The notes: generated by a model from the letters alone, not told the origin. A stretch of 36,535 nucleotides of DNA from Pseudobdellovibrionaceae bacterium (GCA_019637895.1 JAHBUU010000009.1:1-36535); one strand, 5' to 3'. Numbered from the stretch's first letter, positions 8,985-17,807 are shown. Numbers and translations are program-made.

Positions 8985-9812
8985 CTAAACGTGTATAGAG
9001 CGAAAGCGCTCCAGAATCTGAGGGGCGATTTTTTTGTTTCCCGCAATCAAAGAATGACTATAGGGCGTGTGCGGTCGCCCCTCGTAATCAAGAACCACTC
9101 CGCCGGCCTCTTCGACAAGAAGTTGCCCCGCAGCCACGTCCCAAGGTTTTAGGTTTTTTTCCCAGAAGCCGTCAAAAACGCCTCGGGCCACCTGGCAGAG
9201 ATCATAGGCGGCGGCTCCTGCTCGGCGAACACCCCTGACCTCGCCCACGATGCCAGCGAAAAGCCCCACCTGTTCTTCGAGGGCGGCTTTGTCTTCGGGG
9301 AAAAACCCCGTGGCGAGCAAACTTTCATTCAGGTCCGCCGTTTCACTCACTCGCAAAGGCTTGCCGTTGACGAAGGCTCCTTCTCCGCGAATCGCGGTAT
9401 AGGTTTCATTCAGCATCGGCATATCGATCACGGCGAGTTTCAATTCTCCATCCACCTCGAGCCCGAGGCTGATGCAGAAAATCGGAAAACGGTGAATATA
9501 ATTGGTCGTGCCATCCAAAGGATCCAGGATCCAACGCCCCTGTGGACCCGCCCGCCCCTCGCGCACGGTGCTTCCCGCAGCGAAGGCTTCTTCGCCGAGA
9601 ATCTCGGCCATGGGGAAATGATCCTTCAAAAACCGAGTGATGGCCTGTTCGGAAAGACGGTCGGCTTCGCTGACCAGACCGGCCTTTTCCTTTTTTTCGA
9701 CCTGTTCGAGGCGCCCGAAATGGTCCAATAGGATGCGACGCCCCTCACGACAGGCTTTGGTCGCGGTTTTCAGGACCCCTCTCCAATCGTCTGGAAACAC
9801 AGCGTTTTTCAT
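8985..9812 (-). CDS. suhB: Inositol monophosphatase family protein (SuhB-like)
   Basis: 275-residue Mg-dependent sugar-phosphate phosphatase of the IMPase family. Metal-binding motifs are all present: GEE (74-75 acidic pair), WILDPLDGTTNY (Asp97 and Asp100) and WDVAAG (Asp225). The start is ATG 9812, preceded by AAAGG; the longer frame to 10040 would cross the divergent promoter and gene. Substrate within the family (myo-inositol-1-phosphate, a nucleotide such as PAP, or a ribosome/transcription role as for E. coli SuhB) cannot be fixed from sequence. It is divergent from the SPOR gene and the likely single gene of its transcript. The symbol is indicative only. Confidence 0.85.
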   Translation of the reverse strand: MKNAVFPDDWRGVLKTATKACREGRRILLDHFGRLEQVEKKEKAGLVSEADRLSEQAITRFLKDHFPMAEILGEEAFAAGSTVREGRAGPQGRWILDPLDGTTNYIHRFPIFCISLGLEVDGELKLAVIDMPMLNETYTAIRGEGAFVNGKPLRVSETADLNESLLATGFFPEDKAALEEQVGLFAGIVGEVRGVRRAGAAAYDLCQVARGVFDGFWEKNLKPWDVAAGQLLVEEAGGVVLDYEGRPHTPYSHSLIAGNKKIAPQILERFRSIHV

Positions 9813-9842
9813 GAAAAGAGCCTTTCTCCCGAGGACGGCCAA

Positions 9843-9872
9843 TTGACCGATCCAAAGGGCCGACGTTAACAT
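9843..9872 (+). promoter_or_regulatory. Possible sigma-70 type promoter of the SPOR gene
   Basis: TTGACC (9843-9848) and TAACAT (9867-9872) are separated by 18 bp in the 136-bp gap between the divergent IMPase and SPOR genes. This is a weak -10 match. The leader downstream also holds a 6-bp inverted repeat CCTTGC/GCAAGG (9910-9928). Confidence 0.3.
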
Positions 9873-9948
9873 AAAGAGAAAGCCGAAGGAATGGCTTGAT
9901 AACAGCTTTCCTTGCGTTTTAAGCAAGGACTTCAGAAGGAAGCAAATC

Positions 9949-10731
9949 ATGGCTGCTGGAAAATCCGACGTTCTCGTCAAACTGGTTCTGGTCTTTTTCA
10001 TCTCACTCTTGTCGTTCTCGATCGGAACCTTCGTCGGCAAGAACTACAGCGATAACCAACATCGCCGGGCCGCTCTCGAGCCGGATGCCCAAAGCCAGTC
10101 CCGCTCGACCGCTTCGACTGAGCATGGTGAGACCTCTCATGAAAGCACGATGAGCGACGACGAGATCTCTAAGCTCGCGGAAGAATTCGCGGAGGAAGAA
10201 ACTGCGACAGAAACTGTTGCCGCCAACGCTCATCATGAAGCGAAAGCCCCTGCGGCCGCAGCGACCACCGCTCACCACGAAGCCAAGTCCCCAGCCGCCG
10301 AAAACAAAGCTGTGACTCCCGCTGCTGCCGCCACGACCGCTCCGGCAAAAGCAAAACAAGAAGTGGCCGCTTCAACTCCGGCTCAGAACATTGTCGCCGG
10401 AAAAGCCGCCGTTCCCTCGATCGCTCAAAAGGCTCATCAGGAATCCCGCCTGCCTTCGAGCATTCCAAAAGACGTCGCTCAGTACTCGGTCGGCAAGTTC
10501 ACCGTTCAGATCGCCTCGTTCCCCACTGAAACCGACGCCAAGAACCGCGCTGAAGAACTGAAAACCAAAGGCTACAGCGCCTTCTACGTTCCTGCGAACG
10601 TCAAAGGGAAGACCTGGTATCGCGTGAGTGTCGGTCTCTTCGCGACCGAAGACGAAGCCAAAACTTACCGCTTGGATTTCATGGATAAAAATAAAGTGGG
10701 CACCGCGATCATTCAAAAGATCACGAATTAG
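9949..10731 (+). CDS. SPOR-domain cell envelope protein
   Basis: 260-residue bitopic membrane protein: a short cytoplasmic tail, one transmembrane helix (about 10-30), a long Ala/Glu/His-rich periplasmic linker with repeated HHEAKAPAA- and HHEAKSPAA-like units, and a C-terminal SPOR domain (about 180-256, FTVQIASFPTETDAKNRAEEL through WYRVSVGLFATEDEAKTY). SPOR domains bind denuded septal peptidoglycan, so a role at division or other remodelling sites is likely; the architecture recalls FtsN or DedD but orthology cannot be claimed. AAGGAAG precedes the ATG by 6 nt. The stop codon overlaps the stop of the convergent 10728-11300 gene by 4 nt. Confidence 0.85.
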   Translation: MAAGKSDVLVKLVLVFFISLLSFSIGTFVGKNYSDNQHRRAALEPDAQSQSRSTASTEHGETSHESTMSDDEISKLAEEFAEEETATETVAANAHHEAKAPAAAATTAHHEAKSPAAENKAVTPAAAATTAPAKAKQEVAASTPAQNIVAGKAAVPSIAQKAHQESRLPSSIPKDVAQYSVGKFTVQIASFPTETDAKNRAEELKTKGYSAFYVPANVKGKTWYRVSVGLFATEDEAKTYRLDFMDKNKVGTAIIQKITN

Positions 10732-11300
10732 AAACGAAATCCCGTTCTGATCACCAGATCAGGCTGAGGATTTGGCTCCGAAGAGCCATAGAACAAACGA
10801 CCCTCCAGTGAAAGCCGGAGGGTTTTTTTCATCTCGAAACCGGTCCCGACGGAAACAGCACCCAGAGTCTCTGCCCGCCCTTGATCCGTCACAGAGTCAT
10901 CACCGAAGCGCGTTTCCACGGTTTCCCGGGAAAAACCCGCACCTGCAGCGAAAGAGAAAAACATCGAACGAAGCGGTGTCACCTCTCGACGAAGCCACAA
11001 CAAAGTCTCTTCGTGGTTTCTCACGAGCGACGAGTAATCCGTCCCTGAAACCGAGTTGAACCGAGAGTATTCAAACAGCAAACCCCAGACGCCTCGCGAT
11101 CCACCCACGGCCAAATTCAAGGCCTGACGTGACTGATAATCTTGGGTCTCGGTGCGCTCAAAGCGGGCCTGATAATTCAGAGGATAAAACTCGAAAGAGG
11201 TTTGCACCTCGGAACGCGACGAGGAAACCGGTGCAGGCGCCGCGAAGGCCGAAACCGACAGCAACAAAAAGGTCATGAGGGCACCGAGCCAGAGTCTCAT
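10728..11300 (-). CDS. Small outer-membrane beta-barrel-like protein
   Basis: 190-residue exported protein with no family I can name. It has a signal peptide (about 1-20, ending AFAA), alternating polar/hydrophobic strands rich in aromatic residues, and ends in ...VIRTGFRF, a C-terminal Phe signature typical of barrels inserted by the BAM machine. Its size would suit an 8-strand barrel. The start is ATG 11300 with GAGGAGG upstream; the longer frame to 11348 would invade the metalloprotease gene. The start overlaps the stop of the upstream metalloprotease gene (ATGA), so the two are translationally coupled and may act together at the outer membrane. Confidence 0.65.
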   Translation of the reverse strand: MRLWLGALMTFLLLSVSAFAAPAPVSSSRSEVQTSFEFYPLNYQARFERTETQDYQSRQALNLAVGGSRGVWGLLFEYSRFNSVSGTDYSSLVRNHEETLLWLRREVTPLRSMFFSFAAGAGFSRETVETRFGDDSVTDQGRAETLGAVSVGTGFEMKKTLRLSLEGRLFYGSSEPNPQPDLVIRTGFRF

Positions 11301-12568
11301 GGCGCCTCCTCTTTCGTTGGCTCTTCCACCGGTTTTTCCACAAGCCATTGAGCGGCCGCGGCTTTTTCTTCGGACGAAGTTTCTTCGGCCTCCATGATCG
11401 CCTGAAGGACCTTGTGCAAATCCATGCGGGATTCCGCCGTGGAGGTTCTGACCTTTTCCGCAACCAGTGGAAGCGCCTTCATCAAGCGTCCGGCCAGACG
11501 CTCTCGCACGAGGCGAGCCGAGTCCCCGGTGTCTTGCAAATCACCCAAGAAGACCGAACGCACGGCTCTGGAAAGAGTCGCGCCAGGTCCGTAAGCCAGA
11601 TCGTTCACACAAGCATCGGGTTGGCCGCCGTACAGACAGTCCGTGACGATCGTGGCAATTTGACTGGGCTCGGTCAGACGGTGTCCCACACCTTCGGCAC
11701 GCAGACTGCGGAAAGTTTTGTACCGAGGCAAAGACTTCTCGATAAAATCCGGCTGACCGCTGTAGATCCAACCCCAAACATCCGCCAAGCCTTCGTTGAT
11801 CATTTTGATCACGGCTGTGTTGTAGGTGGCCTCGTCAAAGGCAAGATCAGAACGGCGCGGAGCCTTCTGTTCCTTTTTCTGATCAGAGGCCAGGTCGAAA
11901 TTATCCAAAACCTTGCCCTCGTCATGAGCACTTGAACGCAAAGTCCGACTCAGGACTTTTTCTTCGAGCAAGGGTCCTTGCACCAGATGAAAGAACAACG
12001 CGTGGAAATGTTCATGAGCGATCACTCCCGGATTCGTCGCTAGAGGCCACTGACCCTTTTTATTGGGCACCATCAAGATCGCATCCGAAGCTCCGTCGTA
12101 AAACGAGTTGTCCGTCCACAACTGTCCGTCCCGTCCCCGAATCCGCGCCGAGATACCGATTTTCCGAGGCCAGCTCAGGACGCTTTTCACACCAGCGGCT
12201 TCATCGAGTTTCGCCAGGTGTTCCATGTGAGCGTAAATCACAGCCATCTGCTGCGAGGTTTCGTCGGTCGGAACGTAAACACCCGCCGAGGTCTTTGCGA
12301 ATTGCGCATGTGGTGTCGCACCTTCGATCCCATCATCCAGAATTTTCGGCGCATAGACGAACTGGGCATAGGCGCCCTTCATTTCCTGAAGATTCTCGAG
12401 CCCCGTCAGAACGACAGTTTGCAGAGTGACTCCGCCCTGTTCATCCTTCCACGGAATTCGGACCGTGACCGAGCCCGAAACCTGGGAACCTGTGGGCCGT
12501 TCGGCACAGGCCGCCAGCACCAGCAACGTGGCTCCCAAAAGGTAAAAAGAAAGGCGGCCCAGAGACAT
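11297..12568 (-). CDS. Putative gluzincin-type metalloprotease lipoprotein
   Basis: 423-residue lipoprotein (lipobox LAAC, Cys21). It has the zinc-protease motif HEHFH at 185-189, followed about 70 residues later by INEGLADVWGW with Glu259 and Asp263, resembling the third zinc ligand helix (NExxAD/NExxSD) of thermolysin-like and fungalysin-like gluzincins. This supports an active zinc peptidase, although overall similarity to a named family cannot be judged by eye. The C-terminus is Glu/Ala-rich and helical. GGAGG precedes ATG 12568. It is translationally coupled to the downstream barrel-like gene and divergent from the helicase gene. Confidence 0.7.
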   Translation of the reverse strand: MSLGRLSFYLLGATLLVLAACAERPTGSQVSGSVTVRIPWKDEQGGVTLQTVVLTGLENLQEMKGAYAQFVYAPKILDDGIEGATPHAQFAKTSAGVYVPTDETSQQMAVIYAHMEHLAKLDEAAGVKSVLSWPRKIGISARIRGRDGQLWTDNSFYDGASDAILMVPNKKGQWPLATNPGVIAHEHFHALFFHLVQGPLLEEKVLSRTLRSSAHDEGKVLDNFDLASDQKKEQKAPRRSDLAFDEATYNTAVIKMINEGLADVWGWIYSGQPDFIEKSLPRYKTFRSLRAEGVGHRLTEPSQIATIVTDCLYGGQPDACVNDLAYGPGATLSRAVRSVFLGDLQDTGDSARLVRERLAGRLMKALPLVAEKVRTSTAESRMDLHKVLQAIMEAEETSSEEKAAAAQWLVEKPVEEPTKEEAP

Positions 12569-12673
12569 GAAGAGTCCTCCAAGGCTTCATTTTGCAGAGC
12601 CTATGCCGCCTCAGGTCGAATAGATCGATTCTGATTGGAAAAAACTGAATGATCCCTTAACGATGGACGTATT

Positions 12674-14965
12674 TTGGCAGACCTTATCGAATCCCTTACA
12701 AAAGCGCTGAATCCCCCCCAAAAAGAGGCCGTCCTTCATCACGAAGGTCCTCTGCTCATCCTGGCTGGTGCGGGCTCTGGAAAAACCCGAGTTTTGACCC
12801 ACCGAATGGCTCACCTGATCGCTGGCGGATTCGCGGCACCTGAAGAAGTGCTGTGCGTGACGTTCACGAACAAAGCCGCTCGTGAAATGGAACATCGGAT
12901 TTACAATCTGCTGCACGAACTTGGTGTGCCCGTCCACTCGCAGTTGTGGATCAGCACCTTTCACAGTTTTTGCGTCCGACTCTTGAGACAAAGAATCGAA
13001 CTTCTCGACTACAAGCCTTTCTTTACGATCTACGACTCCAGCGACCAGTTGGCGCAGATCAAGAAAGTCATGAACGCGCTCAACATCAACGAAAAGATCT
13101 TTCCGGCCAAGAACTTCCAAAGCCGTATCGGCAGCGCGAAGATGGCAGGACTTTCCCCTCAAGAGGTGGAAAAAGCCTACGGCCGCCCACTGATGGATTC
13201 GAAATCGCTCGAAGTCTACAAACGCTACGAAGAAGACATGAAGCGCGCCAACGCTCTTGATTTCGACGATCTGTTGATGAAAACCTGGGATCTGTTCCGC
13301 ATGTACCCAGACGTGCTGAAAGAATATCAGGAAAAATTCCGCTACATCATGGTGGACGAGTATCAAGATACGAATCGCATCCAGTATTTGCTCGTTCAGG
13401 CCTTGGCAAAAACCCATCGCAATCTGTGCGTGGTTGGTGACGAAGACCAATCGATCTACAGTTGGCGCGGGGCCGATATCAAAAACATCCTCGACTTCGA
13501 AAAAGATTTCCAAGAAGCGAAAGTGGTCAAACTCGAAGAGAACTACCGCTCAAGCGCGAACATCGTGAAGGCCGCAACCTCGGTCATTCGCAACAACAAC
13601 CAGCGCAAAGACAAGACTCTGTTCACCTCGAATCTGTCCGGAGACATGATCCGCGTTCAAGAAGAGCGCAGTGAATACGACGAAGCTCGCTTCGTCGCCA
13701 AAACCATCGAAGAGATCATGAACTCGGGCGAAGGGTCTTGGAACGACTTCGCCGTCTTTTATCGGACGAACGCTCAATCCCGCGTGATCGAGGAAGCCTT
13801 CCGCACGAACGGGATCCCTTATAAAATCGTGGGCGGTGTCCGGTTCTACGAGCGGATGGAGATCAAGGACGTCCTGTCGTTCATGAAGCTCGCCGTGAAT
13901 CCCGCTGACGACATGGCCTTCAAGCGCATCATCAATGTTCCAACTCGCGGGATCGGCAAGACCACCCTCGAGAAAATTGAAAATATCGCAAATGAGCGAC
14001 GGCTGACTTTCTTCGAGGCCGCCGACATCGCGGTGAATGAGCGGGCTTTCAACTCTGGCACCTGCAGCAAGATCCGACGATTTTTAGATCTGATGTTCGA
14101 TCTGCAGGTTTCTGCCAAGCAGTTCCCCTTGCAGGAATTCTATCACATCGTTTTGGACAAGACCGAGTACCTGAAAGCACTCAAGGCCGAGGACAACCCC
14201 GAAGCCGAAGCCCGCATGAAGAACTTGGAAGAGTTCGACAACGCCATCGAACAGTTCACCAAAGAACGTGGCGAAGAAGCCGGTCTGCAAGGATTCCTCG
14301 AAGAGATGGCCTTGGTTTCCGACCAAGACTCCATCGATGAGCAGGTCAACTCGGTCACGCTCATGACTCTGCATATTTCAAAGGGCCTCGAGTATCCGGT
14401 GGTCTTTATCGTCGGTGTCGAAGAAAACTTGTTCCCAAGCTCAAGGGGCGGCTTCGATGCCGAATCCGAAGATGATCTCGAGGAAGAGCGTCGTCTCGCT
14501 TATGTCGGTATGACTCGCGCCCGACAAAAGCTGTTCCTGACCCATGCCAAAGTCCGCCGTGTCTGGGGACAAGAACAGTCGAACTCGCCTTCTCGCTTCA
14601 TCAAAGAGATTCCAAAAGAGATCGTCGACTTTCGCACCTCTGTTCAAGGCGGCGCATTTTTCAATCGCTATGCTTCCGGAGCTTACGGTTCGAATGGAAT
14701 GTCCCCCCGCGCCGAGGCGGGCGTCAGCTCGCGCCGATCCGCAAAAGGCATGGATGACGATTCACAAGCATTCCCTGACTATGAGGAAGAATCATCGCAT
14801 GGAGACGGCTTCCGCAAGGGCATGAAGGTTCGACATCCGACCTTTGGCGTAGGCTCGATCTACTCGACCGAAGGCAGTGGCGATCAGTTGAAAGTCAGCG
14901 TGCTTTTCACCGATCAGACTATTAAAAAATTCGTCGTTAAATATGCACGTCTGGAGCGCCTGTAG
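12674..14965 (+). CDS. pcrA: UvrD/PcrA-type superfamily 1 DNA helicase
   Basis: 763-residue 3'-5' DNA helicase of the UvrD/PcrA/Rep family, used in excision repair, replication-fork maintenance or removal of RecA. Motifs are intact: Q-motif LNPPQKEAV (12-20), Walker A AGAGSGKT (31-38), Walker B DEYQD (228-232), GDEDQSIYSWRGA (255-267) and YVGMTRAR. The C-terminal tail has the PcrA-type VRHPTFGVGSI element, suggesting RNA polymerase contact as in PcrA/UvrD. No ATG is available in frame upstream (stop at 12650), so the start is a TTG at 12674 with a poor ribosome binding site, which hints at low expression. The 3' end overlaps the convergent kamA-like gene by 29 bp. Confidence 0.93.
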   Translation: MADLIESLTKALNPPQKEAVLHHEGPLLILAGAGSGKTRVLTHRMAHLIAGGFAAPEEVLCVTFTNKAAREMEHRIYNLLHELGVPVHSQLWISTFHSFCVRLLRQRIELLDYKPFFTIYDSSDQLAQIKKVMNALNINEKIFPAKNFQSRIGSAKMAGLSPQEVEKAYGRPLMDSKSLEVYKRYEEDMKRANALDFDDLLMKTWDLFRMYPDVLKEYQEKFRYIMVDEYQDTNRIQYLLVQALAKTHRNLCVVGDEDQSIYSWRGADIKNILDFEKDFQEAKVVKLEENYRSSANIVKAATSVIRNNNQRKDKTLFTSNLSGDMIRVQEERSEYDEARFVAKTIEEIMNSGEGSWNDFAVFYRTNAQSRVIEEAFRTNGIPYKIVGGVRFYERMEIKDVLSFMKLAVNPADDMAFKRIINVPTRGIGKTTLEKIENIANERRLTFFEAADIAVNERAFNSGTCSKIRRFLDLMFDLQVSAKQFPLQEFYHIVLDKTEYLKALKAEDNPEAEARMKNLEEFDNAIEQFTKERGEEAGLQGFLEEMALVSDQDSIDEQVNSVTLMTLHISKGLEYPVVFIVGVEENLFPSSRGGFDAESEDDLEEERRLAYVGMTRARQKLFLTHAKVRRVWGQEQSNSPSRFIKEIPKEIVDFRTSVQGGAFFNRYASGAYGSNGMSPRAEAGVSSRRSAKGMDDDSQAFPDYEEESSHGDGFRKGMKVRHPTFGVGSIYSTEGSGDQLKVSVLFTDQTIKKFVVKYARLERL

Positions 14966-16172
14966 AAGGCGCTGGATTCTGTTTCGCATTTTTCAACGAC
15001 GCCCACTCTTCTTCGTAAAGAAAAGCATCGGCCGGAGAGACCTTGGCGCCGACCGGATTCACGTAATCGGCCTCGACACCATCCCATCCGCGATAGCGAC
15101 GACCGGATTCTGTGCGAGCCGTTTCAAAATTCGGAGTGAGAACCGTTTTCCCTCCGCCATCTGGAATATCGACCGCGTAGGTCGGCATCGCCAGCCCCGA
15201 GAGATGCCCCCACAGCTCGCGCTGAATTTCTAGGGAATCATCAATGGAGGTTCTCAAGTGATCGGTTCCAATGGAAGGATCGCACTGGAACATGTAGTAA
15301 GGCTTCACCCGCAGATACAAAAGACGCCGCGAAAGCGCTTGCACGATCGCCGGATGGTTATTCACGCCGTTCAAAAGAACCATCTGATTCATCACCGGGA
15401 CACCGCCATCCACCAGCTTCGTCAGAGCTTCGGCCGCCTCTGCGGTCAACTCTCGAGGATGGTTGAAATGTGACATCAAAAAGACAGGAGCTCCCTGTCG
15501 CAGGATTCGAACCAAAGAATCCGTCACTCGCATCGGCGCCACCACCGGCATGCGAGTTCCCACTCGGATGATCTCGACATGATCGATCCGTCGCAGATCC
15601 GTGATCACTTTTTCCAGGTGGGTATCGGACAACGTGAGAGGATCTCCGCCCGACAGAATGACTTCTCGGATTCCTGAATGTGAGGAGATATAGGACAAGG
15701 CTTTTTCGTATTCATCTTTTCGGATGAAGGCCTGATCTTGCCCGGTGAAATGCTTTCGGGTGCAGAACCGGCAGTAAACGCTGCAGATATCCGTCACCAA
15801 AAAGAGCACACGATCGGAATACCTGTGGATCACTCGCGAACTGGTTTGGTTCCTACGTTCTCCCAAAGGATCAAGCATCTGCTGAGTCCCTGAGTGCAGT
15901 TCCATTTCCTGCGGCATCAGGATCCGGCGCAAAGGATCGTCGGAAGACCGAGAGTGCTGAGTTGCCAAAGTGGCGTAATAGGGTGTCGTTCGGACGTTGA
16001 AAAGCTCTTTGCCTTCGGAAAACGCCGATTGCTCCCCCATGGAAAGGTCGAAGAACCGTTCAAAGTCCGCTTGGGTTTTCAGCGAACGACGAAGCTGCCA
16101 GGTCCAATCGGACCATTCCGAGACGGAAACTCCGTCGGGGATCTTCGTTGAGGGGAATACCAAGCGCGCCAT
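14937..16172 (-). CDS. kamA: Lysine-2,3-aminomutase family radical SAM enzyme (KamA-like)
   Basis: About 411 residues. The radical SAM cluster motif is CSVYCRFC (Cys130, 134, 137), followed by SGGDPL. The PLP lysine lies in DIPDGGGKT (Lys342). Asp298 (in QCDPSIGTDHLRT) and Asp335 sit where clostridial lysine 2,3-aminomutase binds the substrate amino group, so an alpha-amino acid such as lysine is a plausible substrate; glutamate 2,3-aminomutase is an alternative. The length (near 416) fits KamA rather than the shorter EpmB. I prefer ATG 16172 over the longer frame to 16223, because family proteins begin near here, but the ribosome binding site is weak. No lysine-degradation or beta-lysine acetyltransferase gene is adjacent. 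Confidence 0.87.
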   Translation of the reverse strand: MARLVFPSTKIPDGVSVSEWSDWTWQLRRSLKTQADFERFFDLSMGEQSAFSEGKELFNVRTTPYYATLATQHSRSSDDPLRRILMPQEMELHSGTQQMLDPLGERRNQTSSRVIHRYSDRVLFLVTDICSVYCRFCTRKHFTGQDQAFIRKDEYEKALSYISSHSGIREVILSGGDPLTLSDTHLEKVITDLRRIDHVEIIRVGTRMPVVAPMRVTDSLVRILRQGAPVFLMSHFNHPRELTAEAAEALTKLVDGGVPVMNQMVLLNGVNNHPAIVQALSRRLLYLRVKPYYMFQCDPSIGTDHLRTSIDDSLEIQRELWGHLSGLAMPTYAVDIPDGGGKTVLTPNFETARTESGRRYRGWDGVEADYVNPVGAKVSPADAFLYEEEWASLKNAKQNPAPSTGAPDVHI

Positions 16173-16361
16173 TTTCGTCGTTTCGCCTTTTTGGGGAAAA
16201 GCCACTCTTAGCGCAGGAAACACGCGAAATCATTCGCTGTTTGCAGAATCTCATTTTGATTCTCTAAAAGTTTCACACCGGTCTCAGGCTGAAACGAAAC
16301 CACATTCTCAAAAATCACATTTGATTTCGACCATTTAGCCCCATGCCAACAAAACTGGAAT

Positions 16362-16378
16362 TTGGCGCGGGCTTCGCT
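16362..16378 (+). promoter_or_regulatory. Candidate sigma-54 promoter
   Basis: TTGGCGCGGGCTTCGCT has the GG-N10-GC spacing of sigma-54 promoters with a good -24 box. It differs by one base from the candidate promoter at 30749-30765. The predicted transcription start near 16389 leaves a 38-nt leader to the ATG at 16427, the same length as at the other locus. It lies inside the longer open frame that starts at 16343, which argues against that start. Confidence 0.6.
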
Positions 16379-16426
16379 CTTTCATCCGTGCAGGGAACGA
16401 CTCCCTTGATGAATTGGAGGAAGAAA

Positions 16427-17749
16427 ATGAAAAACGTAAACCTGACCCAGACCCAGAAAAAGTGGGCCCTCACAGCAACTCTGCTGGCGGTCCTTGGCTT
16501 TAACCTCTCGGCTCCTTTGAAGTCGGGAATGCAAACTTTGGAACTCGCCTCCGAAGGTGAAACCAAAGTTCAAACCATCGTTTCAGCGAACGGTTCCACC
16601 GAAGTGGAAGTTCAGTTCGTCAAAAGCGGCGACAATAAAACGATCGCCCTCGTTCCTTATGAATTTGAAGGACGCTCTTGCGAGTCTCAAGACTGCATGG
16701 CGACTCAAATTCTGAACGTTCCATTTGAAAGCGAAGCTCGCGACCTTGAAAAGGCCCTGCGTGCAAAGTACGCAACGTCCGGAAATCCGATCCGTCCAGC
16801 CAAAGAATCTCCGGCCGACGAGGAATCCGAACAGGACGCGAAGCTCGAGAAAGATCAAGCGATCCTCGACCGCATTGCCACGACCTGCGATCGTAAAGAA
16901 GAAGGTCAGGCCAAAGCCTCTTGCTTGACGAAGGAATTCGTCAAAGCCCTGAAAGACAAGCGGAAGAAGATCGACAAAGATCTCGCTCTCGATTTCTTTA
17001 ACGACACCATCAAACCCGAGCTGGTTGCGGCTCTGACTTCCCAAGAGATCTCCTCGATCGCTCTGGGCGGATCCGTCTTCGGTGAAGCTTCGGTTCGCGG
17101 TGCGGAACTCCTGAGAAAGATCCAGGCCGAGATCCCTCGCGAATACAATGACATCCGCAAAGCCGCCAAAGACGTCGCCGTCCAAGTCGTGAACAAATAC
17201 TCGATGGATGCGAAGAACACGGCTGCCGAAGCGAAAAACAAGAGCGACCAAGCGAAACAATACGGTCAGCTTGCCGACCAAGCCATGCAACAAGCCAATC
17301 AAACTCAGGACTGGCAGCAAAAGATGGCTTTGCAACAACAAGCCAACCAGTACCGCAATCTTCAGAACCAGTTGACCGAGCAAGCGTTCAAGTTGAACAC
17401 CAACTCGAACAGCAGCATGAAGGCTCTCGAGACCTTCCTGGTCAACGGCTTGGGACAACAACAGTATCAAGGACTCCAAGAAGCCTATGCAGCTAAGTTG
17501 GTCGACCAAAACTTCGCCTCGCAACTCATGACGGACTATCAATCCGCCGCGGCCATCGCGATCGCGACTCCGGTCACAACCGACCTGAACATCCCAGGCA
17601 TCCTTGATCCAAACCAAACCCCAACAGTTCCAGGCCAAGGCCAAAAACTGCCAATGGGTAACGGAATGGGCACCATCGGAACCGGCGGAGCAAACAACAC
17701 CTTCATCGGTGTCCCACGCCCAGCCGACCAAGGCGTCCTCCGCCAATAA
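16427..17749 (+). CDS. Exported protein of unknown function, Gln-rich helical region
   Basis: 440 residues with no family recognised. The start is ATG 16427 with a textbook GGAGG 6-7 nt upstream. An N-terminal hydrophobic stretch (about 12-30) is a signal peptide or anchor. A region near residue 85 contains CESQDC, a possible disulfide. Residues about 120-250 are charged and helical. About 265-330 is a Gln/Ala/Asn-rich coiled-coil-like segment (repeats such as QAKQYGQLADQAMQQANQ). The tail is Pro/Gly-rich. The profile suggests a periplasmic or surface structural protein. It is monocistronic: a candidate sigma-54 promoter upstream and an intrinsic terminator 29 bp downstream. Confidence 0.75.
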   Translation: MKNVNLTQTQKKWALTATLLAVLGFNLSAPLKSGMQTLELASEGETKVQTIVSANGSTEVEVQFVKSGDNKTIALVPYEFEGRSCESQDCMATQILNVPFESEARDLEKALRAKYATSGNPIRPAKESPADEESEQDAKLEKDQAILDRIATTCDRKEEGQAKASCLTKEFVKALKDKRKKIDKDLALDFFNDTIKPELVAALTSQEISSIALGGSVFGEASVRGAELLRKIQAEIPREYNDIRKAAKDVAVQVVNKYSMDAKNTAAEAKNKSDQAKQYGQLADQAMQQANQTQDWQQKMALQQQANQYRNLQNQLTEQAFKLNTNSNSSMKALETFLVNGLGQQQYQGLQEAYAAKLVDQNFASQLMTDYQSAAAIAIATPVTTDLNIPGILDPNQTPTVPGQGQKLPMGNGMGTIGTGGANNTFIGVPRPADQGVLRQ

Positions 17750-17777
17750 TCAAAAAAAAGTCCCCAGTTTCTTCCTC

Positions 17778-17807
17778 CCGGAGCCAAGAAGGCTCCGGTC
17801 CTATTTT
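17778..17807 (+). terminator. Intrinsic terminator of the 16427-17749 gene
   Basis: Perfect 8-bp stem CCGGAGCC/GGCTCCGG with loop AAGAA, followed by TCCTATTTT. It begins 29 bp after the stop codon on the plus strand. Confidence 0.8.

Noticed and set aside
9891-9907. ATGGCTTGATAACAGCT, GG-N10-GC site before the SPOR gene
   Set aside because: Spacing is right, but both boxes deviate (no TT before GC, no CAC after GG); too weak to call.
12593-12609. Minus-strand GCGGCATAGGCTCTGCA before the metalloprotease gene
   Set aside because: The GG-N10-GC core is present, but the predicted transcript would start only about 14 nt before the ATG and several consensus bases are missing.
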